DNA from: Pseudobdellovibrionaceae bacterium | GTDB lineage: Bacteria; Bdellovibrionota; Bdellovibrionia; Bdellovibrionales; JAMPXM01 | Assembly (NCBI GenBank): GCA_913776405.1 | Contig: CAJYOV010000524.1 | Coordinates: forward strand, 1-5,420 | Reading direction: 5' to 3' | DNA length: 5,420 bases | Part shown: positions 1-4,142 of the stretch, in pieces | Layout: every line of letters begins with the position of its first letter | How positions within the stretch are numbered: the first letter of the stretch is position 1 | Notes under the pieces: generated by a model | The model's input: the letters and a program-made list of their open reading frames with translations, nothing else | The model's database searches: none | What the model was told of the DNA's origin: nothing | Program-made: the position numbers and the translations under genes

Positions 1-618
1 GTTTCGATGTCTCATGAACTGAGGGGTTCACGCTCGATCTTGATGTTGCGAAGTACGAGAGAAAGCGGCGGCGTTCGTAAGTCGAATATCGTGCCTTCTC
101 ACGGTCATCTCACCATCCCGCGACATCTCCGTGACATCGTCATCACCGAATACGGAATCGCGGATCTAAGAAGCCGGTCCGACGCCGAATGCATTCAGGC
201 CCTCATCGAAATCTCGGATGCCGAATTTCAAGAGAAGCTTCTGGAGGCCGCTCGCAGCGAGGGCAAAATTCCCAAGAGTTACCGAATTCCTGAATGGGCG
301 CGCAACAACACGCCCGCTGCTCTGAAAGCGAAAATCCGCGAAGGCCAAAAAGACGGTACTTTTCAGCCCTTCGCACTGGGGAGCGATTTCACACCCGACG
401 AACAGCGCATCGCCTTGGCGCTTGAAAAGCTGAAATCCCGCTCCGAAAAACCAGGCTTTGTCGGTAAATTCGGGCTCGTTCGCTTTTTGATGACTTCAAT
501 CGGTGCTGACCATTCTCACTTTAGGGCGGAACTAACTCGAATGGGTCTTGAGCGACCCCGGGGCTTGAAAGAAAAACTCTATGCGCAACTTCTGGTTGCG
601 GCGCTGAAGGAAAGCTAG
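1..618 (+). CDS. Acetyl-CoA hydrolase/CoA-transferase family protein, C-terminal part (5' end outside window)
   Basis: The reading frame is open from the first base to a TAG at 616-618, so the visible 205 residues are the C-terminal end of a longer protein; the ATG at 7 is internal. The stretch RSILMLRSTRESGG, then the block NIVPSHGHLTIPRHLRD, then ITEYGIADLRSRS are hallmarks of the C-terminal domain of the acetyl-CoA hydrolase / 4-hydroxybutyrate CoA-transferase family. These cytoplasmic enzymes move CoA between short carboxylic acids or hydrolyse acyl-CoA. After the ADLRSRS motif (about residue 59) about 145 residues remain, ending in a basic helical tail (RPRGLKEKLYAQLLVAAL). From memory, such a tail marks the long family members of roughly 600 residues or more, not the short ones of about 430. 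The catalytic glutamate region is upstream and cannot be seen, so substrate and activity are undecided. The helicase gene starts 33 bases downstream on the same strand, so co-transcription is possible. Confidence 0.85.
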   Translation, partial: VSMSHELRGSRSILMLRSTRESGGVRKSNIVPSHGHLTIPRHLRDIVITEYGIADLRSRSDAECIQALIEISDAEFQEKLLEAARSEGKIPKSYRIPEWARNNTPAALKAKIREGQKDGTFQPFALGSDFTPDEQRIALALEKLKSRSEKPGFVGKFGLVRFLMTSIGADHSHFRAELTRMGLERPRGLKEKLYAQLLVAALKES

Positions 619-651
619 TCTTCGCCGCCTCGACGTGGCAGAGTCCGGCGC

Positions 652-1758
652 ATGTCGACATTCGCAGATTACGGTCTTTTGGCGTCGCTCCAACGGACCT
701 TGAAAGAAAAGAATTTAAAGAAGCCAACCGAGATTCAAGATCGCATTCTTCCGCTCATGCTTGCGGGCAAATCGGTCGTGGGTATTTCCGAAACAGGCAG
801 CGGCAAAACTCTCGCTTATGCCCTCCCCGTTCTTCACACGCTCAAAACGCTAGAAACTCAAGGTGACTCCGTTTCGCAAGAAGCGTCGCCTCGCGCTGTG
901 ATCATGGTTCCAACGCGTGAACTCGGCGAGCAAATCGCGAAGGTCTTTAAAGTCTTCACGCATGACACGCGCCTTCGAGTGCGCTCAGCCCTTGGCGGCG
1001 TTCCGCTCGCTCAAGCACGAAAGAATATTTCAGGCGAGTTCGAGGTTCTCCTGGCAACTCCAGGCCGCCTCGTCCAGCTCTTGAAACAGAAGTTGATCCA
1101 TCTCGATCACGTCCAAATTCTCATCTACGACGAAGCTGACCAGATGATGGACGACACCTTCCAAACAGATTCACACACGATCGCAGAAGCTTGCCCAGAC
1201 GAACTTCAGCTTGGCCTTTTCTCGGCCACGGTCTCAGAAACAGTTCAAGGCCTGATGGATAACCTGTTCTCCAAAGCGAACGTGATCTACAGCTCTGGCA
1301 GCGGCAAAACAGTCAAAACTCTGAAGACACGCAACCTCACTGTCAAAGACGGCGATCGTTGGTCGGTGCTCGAGCGAGTTCTCGATCAACCGATGGAAGG
1401 CGGCACGATCATCTTCACGAACACGCGTGAACAGTGCGACCGCCTCGCGAAACAGCTGACAGATGCAGGCTTTGTTTACGGCCTCTACCGTGGCGACATG
1501 GACAAGCTTGAACGCCGCAAAACGTTTGAGAAGTTCCGCACAGGTGAACTTGATCTTCTGATCTCAACAGATCTCGCAAGCCGTGGTCTCGATGTCGAAG
1601 CCGTCGATCGCGTGATCAACTATCACCTCCCGAGCGAAGTCGAAAACTACATCCACCGCGTAGGTCGTACCGCGCGTGCTGGCCGCGAAGGCTTGGTCGT
1701 GAATCTCGTCACTGAACGTGACGAGAAAATCATGGCGAAGGTTGAGAAGCTGAAATGA
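652..1758 (+). CDS. DEAD-box ATP-dependent RNA helicase, minimal core
   Basis: This 368-residue cytoplasmic protein carries the complete DEAD-box motif series, so it should unwind short RNA duplexes or remodel RNA-protein complexes using ATP. In order: Q motif (KKPTEIQ, 23-29, with the upstream aromatic F4), motif I SETGSGKT (46-53, where AQTGSGKT is more usual), Ia PTREL (87-91), GG (115-116), TPGR (136-139), DEAD (160-163), SAT (191-193), IV TIIFTNT (251-257), [11 protein letters not shown] (305-314), [12 protein letters not shown] (335-344). The chain stops about 24 residues after motif VI. It has no basic or RGG tail and no RNA-binding C-terminal domain, unlike DeaD/CsdA, DbpA or RhlE. 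ATG 652 was chosen because it places the Q-motif aromatic residue correctly; no good Shine-Dalgarno precedes it. The 3' end overlaps yjdM by four bases. The gene is certain to be a DEAD-box helicase; the subfamily and RNA target are not resolved. Confidence 0.95.
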   Translation: MSTFADYGLLASLQRTLKEKNLKKPTEIQDRILPLMLAGKSVVGISETGSGKTLAYALPVLHTLKTLETQGDSVSQEASPRAVIMVPTRELGEQIAKVFKVFTHDTRLRVRSALGGVPLAQARKNISGEFEVLLATPGRLVQLLKQKLIHLDHVQILIYDEADQMMDDTFQTDSHTIAEACPDELQLGLFSATVSETVQGLMDNLFSKANVIYSSGSGKTVKTLKTRNLTVKDGDRWSVLERVLDQPMEGGTIIFTNTREQCDRLAKQLTDAGFVYGLYRGDMDKLERRKTFEKFRTGELDLLISTDLASRGLDVEAVDRVINYHLPSEVENYIHRVGRTARAGREGLVVNLVTERDEKIMAKVEKLK

Positions 1759-2132
1759 GCCCGCAGACAAACTGTCCGAAGTGCCAATCAGAAAACATCT
1801 ACGAAGACGGAACACTTTGGGTCTGTCCTGAGTGCACGCACGAGTGGAACGCGAACGATCTCGCGCACGCTTCTTCGCTTTCAGACTCAAACGTCGAAGA
1901 TTCGGCTGGTAGTGTCGGCACAAAAGACGCTTTCGGAACTTTGCTTCAAGATGGCGATTCAGTAACGGTCATCAAAGAACTCAGAATCAAAGGCTCATCG
2001 TCAGTTGTAAAAGTCGGCACCAAAGTAAAAAACATTCGGCTTGGTGACGCTGGCGACGGCCACGACATCATGTGCAAAATCGACGGGCTTGGTTCGATCA
2101 ATTTGAAATCCGAGTACGTGAGAAAGGCTTAA
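1755..2132 (+). CDS. yjdM: YjdM/PhnA-family zinc-ribbon protein
   Basis: The 125-residue product matches the small YjdM (formerly PhnA) family as I recall the E. coli protein of about 111 residues. An N-terminal zinc ribbon has C7-x2-C10 and C24-x2-C27, with the family-typical CPECTHEWN. It is followed by the PhnA C-terminal domain: [43 protein letters not shown], and LKSEYVRK at the end. A serine- and acid-rich linker (about 38-57) is longer than in E. coli. The role is poorly defined. The old name 'alkylphosphonate utilisation protein' rests on former proximity to the phn operon and should not be read as phosphonate metabolism; no phn gene is present here. The start ATG overlaps the helicase TGA as ATGA (1755-1758), with a weak GAGAAG at 1744-1749, which suggests translational coupling to the helicase. 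Four cysteines imply one bound zinc (inference). Confidence 0.92.
   Translation: MSPQTNCPKCQSENIYEDGTLWVCPECTHEWNANDLAHASSLSDSNVEDSAGSVGTKDAFGTLLQDGDSVTVIKELRIKGSSSVVKVGTKVKNIRLGDAGDGHDIMCKIDGLGSINLKSEYVRKA
2123..2127 (+). promoter_or_regulatory. Ribosome binding site fixing the SRPBCC start at 2138
   Basis: AAAGG lies ten bases before ATG 2138, inside the last codons of yjdM; a second AAGG at 2131-2134 is only three bases away from the ATG. The site favours ATG 2138 over the earlier in-frame ATG at 2072, which would overlap yjdM by 61 bases and add a polar segment in front of the membrane anchor. Confidence 0.5.
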
Positions 2133-2137
2133 GGTTC

Positions 2138-2689
2138 ATGGGTTGGAAATCGATCGTCGCTGCACTTGTCGCTGTCGTTGTCGCTTTTGTTATCGCGGTG
2201 GCGGTGTCATTCCGAATTCGCTCGACAGCTCGCGTGGAAGCTGTGATTGACGCGCCGGTTACGCAAGTCTGGACTCAATTCGCAGACCCTGAGCTGATCA
2301 AGCAGTGGTGGGGCCCACATAAGTATTCAGCACCGATGGTCGTGAACGACTTAAGAGTGGGCGGCAAGTTTATCTTTGCGATGCTTTCACCGAGCAACGA
2401 CATCAACTACAACGCCGGCGTCTACACCGAAGTGCTACCAAAAGAACGCATCAGCGCCGACATGTGGTTTGCCGATGAAAATGGCAATCGCCTCACGGGC
2501 GACGCGATCAAGGTTCCGGGTAACTGGCCAGACACCGTAAAAGTCACAACTACGTTTGTCGACGCTGGCGACAAAACTCGCGTTGTCGTGACCGAAGAAG
2601 GCATCCCCCTCATCATGAAGTTCCTCGCCCAAGTCGGTTGGAGCCAACAGTTCGAGAAAATGAACGCCGCCATAAAAAAAGGGAACTAA
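2138..2689 (+). CDS. Membrane-anchored SRPBCC / AHSA1-like domain protein
   Basis: The 183-residue protein has one N-terminal hydrophobic segment (about residues 5-24, rich in A and V) followed by basic residues R27 and R29, so it is probably anchored in the inner membrane; which side the domain faces is not clear. Residues about 31-181 form an SRPBCC (START/Bet v1-like) domain of the AHSA1 type. Typical signs are VEAVIDAPVTQVWTQFADPELIKQWWGP (split here across 33-60), then LRVGGKF (72-78), GVYTEVLPKERI (94-105), VKVTTTF (134-140) with the TRVVVTE strand (147-153), and the closing helix GWSQQFEKMNAAI (167-179). Such domains hold a hydrophobic ligand in a deep cavity; the ligand here is unknown. 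The start is five bases after the yjdM stop, making it the third gene of the run. Its last codons supply the A-tract and left arm of the hairpin at 2679-2709. Confidence 0.85.
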   Translation: MGWKSIVAALVAVVVAFVIAVAVSFRIRSTARVEAVIDAPVTQVWTQFADPELIKQWWGPHKYSAPMVVNDLRVGGKFIFAMLSPSNDINYNAGVYTEVLPKERISADMWFADENGNRLTGDAIKVPGNWPDTVKVTTTFVDAGDKTRVVVTEEGIPLIMKFLAQVGWSQQFEKMNAAIKKGN

Positions 2690-2709
2690 GCGTCGCCGCC
2701 CGTTCCCTT
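2674..2709 (-). terminator. Intrinsic terminator of the lipoprotein gene, lying in the end of the convergent gene
   Basis: AAGGGAAC (2679-2686) is complementary to GTTCCCTT (2702-2709), an 8-bp stem. The 15-base loop holds a possible inner GCG/CGC pair. Read on the minus strand, the stem is followed at once by seven T residues (complement of the A-run 2674-2680), the classic Rho-independent layout, 26 bases after the lipoprotein stop. On the plus strand the same hairpin is followed only by a weaker CTTCTTCC, so it may work in both directions but should be stronger for minus-strand transcripts. The A-run and left arm are also the codons for the final Lys-Lys-Gly-Asn of the SRPBCC gene. Confidence 0.75.
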
Positions 2710-2735
2710 CTTCCAGAGTTCTCTGAAGCAGCGAC

Positions 2736-3179
2736 TTATCGCGCTTTCGTGTAGATGTAGAACAGAGTCAGGCCGTTGTCTTCGTACGACATCGAGGCGC
2801 AAGTCGAACCAGCTTGATAATCCTGATTCGGTGTTTCGCCGTTACCTTTAGCTCTGACGTATGAGTCCCAGTCCGCTTGGCTTTCGAAGACGTCCGAGAC
2901 AGGCAAACCGCAGTAAACTTTGTTTCCAGTCAGAGTGCCGTTCATATAACCCTCGACGTTGAGTGTCCACTTGCCCGATGTCGAAGGGCATGGATTTGGC
3001 GATGGCGACGTGTCCACCATCTGAGTCGAAGCTGCACGGCACGAGCTGCCCGAAATGCCGCCGCCAACTTGGCCGCGGTCAGAAACTGGGTAAAGATCTT
3101 CGCCGCTAGTGTTATCTTTCATACAGCCAGTGAGTGCGAGCGAGCAATCTGTGAGTGCGAGAACAGAAAAGAGTTTCAC
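2736..3179 (-). CDS. Putative secreted lipoprotein of unknown function
   Basis: I do not recognise this family. The 147-residue product starts with GTG (3177-3179), supported by GAAGGA at 3185-3190 with five-base spacing. MKLFSVLALTDCSLALTGC is a short lipoprotein signal peptide with lipobox LTGC; cleavage before C19 would leave a lipid-anchored protein of about 129 residues. The +2 residue is M, not D, so outer-membrane sorting is the likelier fate by the E. coli rule, which may not apply here. The mature part opens with a Gly/Ser-rich low-complexity stretch (33-46), then a Pro/Ser/Cys segment (57-68) and a likely beta-rich region (KWTLNVEGYMNGTLTGNKVYCG, split at 70-91). Four further cysteines (47, 64, 90, 127) could form two disulfides. 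The signal peptide carries a 7-residue tandem repeat, LALTDCS/LALTGCM, encoded by a 21-bp duplication. It is followed by a good terminator and convergent to the plus-strand run. Confidence 0.75.
   Translation of the reverse strand: MKLFSVLALTDCSLALTGCMKDNTSGEDLYPVSDRGQVGGGISGSSCRAASTQMVDTSPSPNPCPSTSGKWTLNVEGYMNGTLTGNKVYCGLPVSDVFESQADWDSYVRAKGNGETPNQDYQAGSTCASMSYEDNGLTLFYIYTKAR
3130..3161 (-). repeat. 21-bp-period tandem duplication in the lipoprotein signal peptide
   Basis: GTGAGTGCGAG occurs at 3130-3140 and again at 3151-3161 on the plus strand, exactly 21 bases apart, with partial similarity in the remaining ten bases of each unit. In the minus-strand reading frame this gives LALTDCS followed by LALTGCM. 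The first copy holds a lipobox-like cysteine preceded by Asp, the second the consensus LTGC. Confidence 0.75.
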
Positions 3180-3184
3180 GAGAA

Positions 3185-3190
3185 TCCTTC
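3185..3190 (-). promoter_or_regulatory. Shine-Dalgarno deciding the GTG start of the lipoprotein
   Basis: On the minus strand GAAGGA is followed by five bases (TTCTC) and then GTG. This spacing, together with the Lys at position 2 and the hydrophobic segment immediately after, supports GTG 3179 as the true start despite its rarity. Confidence 0.7.
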
Positions 3191-3244
3191 GTTTTTGAGT
3201 TTAGCCTGAGAGTTTCGTCAGATTTTCTAAAGTTGAACTCAGAA

Positions 3245-3273
3245 ATTCTCCGGGCGCAAAAGACGTCTGTCCA
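3245..3273 (-). promoter_or_regulatory. Candidate sigma70-type promoter for the lipoprotein gene
   Basis: Reading the minus strand, TGGACA (3273-3268, five of six matches to TTGACA) and GAGAAT (3250-3245, four of six matches to TATAAT) are separated by 17 bases. Transcription would start near 3238, leaving a leader of about 60 bases before GTG 3179. It is the best match I found in the gap 3180-3347, but such matches arise by chance, and the sigma consensus of this organism is not known. Confidence 0.3.
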
Positions 3274-3347
3274 GGGAAAGTGCTTCACCGCTGATTTGAT
3301 AAACAGCGGAGATTGGTTTCTGCGTCAAATGAGTCGACGAGTCACAG

Positions 3348-3785
3348 TTAAGGTGCGGGTTTTTCGACGAGGCGTTTGAGGTTTTCGATGCCTCGGTCCC
3401 AATCGGCGGTTGCGAGTTTCTCACAATCGATCAATGTCGTGACGAGTTTTCCTAAGAAGCCACCATCGCCGGACATGATCCAGTGAAACCGAGTGCCGTC
3501 GGCTTCTGGGACAAGACGATATTCAATCTCGTTCTCGGCCTTGAACGGCGTCAGCATCGTGAGTTTAATTTTTACGTTCTCACTTGGTGTAGCGCTCAGA
3601 AGTGCAAGTTCGCCCGAGCCGACCTGTGAGTTACCCTCGAATTTGTAAGTCGACCCTGGCGTATGGCCATTGCCATTGAATGTCTTCTTCATCTGCGGAT
3701 CTTTTTGAGTATATGGCGACCATTCATCGCCTTTACGGAGATCAGAGATGTAAGGGAAGATCTGCTCAGGTGTTCGACACCTCCA
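3348..3785 (-). pseudogene. SRPBCC-family gene lacking its N-terminus (probable pseudogene)
   Basis: The frame ends with TAA at 3348-3350 and is open back to a TGA at 3786-3788. The first ATG is at 3690-3692 (114 codons), but family-like sequence continues upstream: TPEQIFPYISDLRK, then EWSPYTQKDPQMKKTF. This matches the usual SRPBCC pattern of a proline-containing turn, VFxxINDxxxWxxWSPW, and a DPxMK block. Downstream parts are intact: GSTYKFEGNSQVGSGEL, IKLTMLTPFKAENEIEYRL, TRFHWIMSGDGGFLGK, and a C-terminal helix WDRGIENLKRLVEK. What is missing is the first beta strand and any membrane anchor; the region upstream of about 3776 shows no family sequence in any minus-strand frame. No ATG, GTG or TTG exists in frame between the stop and ATG 3692, and no Shine-Dalgarno precedes that ATG. 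A 114-residue product would lack the first strand and helices of the fold. I therefore call it 5'-truncated; expression from 3692 or from an ATC codon cannot be excluded. Confidence 0.65.
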
Positions 3786-3801
3786 TCAAATGTGTTTGAT
3801 G
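3768..3801. repeat. Two adjacent short inverted repeats at the truncation point
   Basis: AGGTGT-TCG-ACACCT (3768-3782) is a 6-bp stem with a 3-base loop. One base further, CATCAAA-TGTG-TTTGATG (3784-3801) is a perfect 7-bp stem with a 4-base loop. Neither is followed by a T-run on either strand, so they are not convincing intrinsic terminators. They lie exactly where the similarity of the minus-strand SRPBCC gene to its family stops. Confidence 0.6.
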
Positions 3802-3876
3802 AGTCTAGCATGTGGCCGTTCGTTCACTGAAACGCTACTTTACTTCTCCTCGACCCTCCAAAATGATCAAGGCCAC

Positions 3877-3881
3877 GGAGG
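3877..3881 (+). promoter_or_regulatory. Strong Shine-Dalgarno of the histone-like gene
   Basis: GGAGG is placed six bases before ATG 3888, the best ribosome binding site in the window. It fixes the start and argues for a well-translated gene. I found no persuasive -35/-10 pair between 3802 and 3876. Confidence 0.75.
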
Positions 3882-3887
3882 TCCTTC

Positions 3888-4142
3888 ATGGCCAAGAAAA
3901 AAGCAGCATCGAGTAAGAAGAAAAAGAAGTCGTCGTCGAAAAAGCGTCCAGGGCTCTACGCGAACATTCACAAAGCGCAAGAGCGCGAGAAGCACGGCGG
4001 TCGCCCGACGCGCAAAAAAGGCGCTAAAGGTGCGCCGACAGAGGCTGCATTCAAAAAGTCCGCTAAGACAGCGAAGAAAAAGACCTCGAAGAAGAAGACA
4101 ACTCGTAAGAAATCGACACGTAAAAAGTCGACTCGTAAATAA
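3888..4142 (+). CDS. Small very basic histone-H1-like (Lys/Arg-rich) protein
   Basis: The 84-residue product has 29 Lys and 7 Arg against only three Glu and no Asp, so it almost certainly binds nucleic acid or polyanions. Three parts are visible. There is a Lys/Ser-rich head (1-20). A middle block follows (about 21-58: PGLYANIHKAQEREKHGG, then RPTRKKGAKGAPTEAAFKKSAK) that is not low-complexity. I associate its GLYANI...KGAPT pattern with short uncharacterised conserved proteins, from memory and unconfirmed. Last is a tail of KKT/KKS runs ending in repeated STRKK. The tail resembles the Lys/Ala/Ser/Thr-rich tails of bacterial H1-like proteins such as Hc1 and of AlgP, but Ala is sparser. Chromosome compaction is the natural guess; RNA binding is an alternative. 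The gene stands alone on its strand after a strong Shine-Dalgarno, and its TAA touches the stop of the convergent kinase gene. Confidence 0.85.
   Translation: MAKKKAASSKKKKKSSSKKRPGLYANIHKAQEREKHGGRPTRKKGAKGAPTEAAFKKSAKTAKKKTSKKKTTRKKSTRKKSTRK
4101..4139 (+). repeat. 15-bp tandem coding repeat (TRKKS units)
   Basis: Two full and one partial unit encode TRKKS-TRKKS-TRK. The units start at 4101, 4116 and 4131. They differ only at third positions of Thr and Lys codons (ACT/ACA, AAG/AAA). Slippage here would change the tail length in steps of five residues without a frameshift. Confidence 0.75.

Noticed and set aside
619..651. CGCCG/CGGCG pairing in the gap before the helicase as a terminator
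   Set aside because: A 5-bp stem with an 18-base loop and no T-run is not a convincing terminator; the 33-base gap fits read-through from the upstream gene.
1564..1923. 119-codon minus-strand frame across the helicase/yjdM junction
   Set aside because: It lies opposite motifs V and VI of the helicase and the zinc ribbon of yjdM, both clearly coding on the plus strand.
2072..2137. Earlier in-frame ATG for the plus-strand SRPBCC gene
   Set aside because: It would overlap yjdM by 61 bases and put a polar stretch before the membrane anchor; ATG 2138 has a Shine-Dalgarno-like AAAGG and begins directly with the anchor.
2714..2725. CAGAG/CTCTG inverted repeat between the convergent genes
   Set aside because: Only two bases separate the arms, too few for a stable hairpin loop; the neighbouring 8-bp stem explains termination better.
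3288..3309. Inverted repeat CCGCTG/CAGCGG as terminator of the minus-strand SRPBCC gene
   Set aside because: The stem has six pairs, the loop ten bases, and no T-run follows on either strand; it is probably a chance repeat.
2877..3379. Plus-strand frames opposite the lipoprotein and in the gap
   Set aside because: They lack ribosome binding sites and recognisable domains, and the minus-strand lipoprotein has signal peptide, Shine-Dalgarno and terminator.
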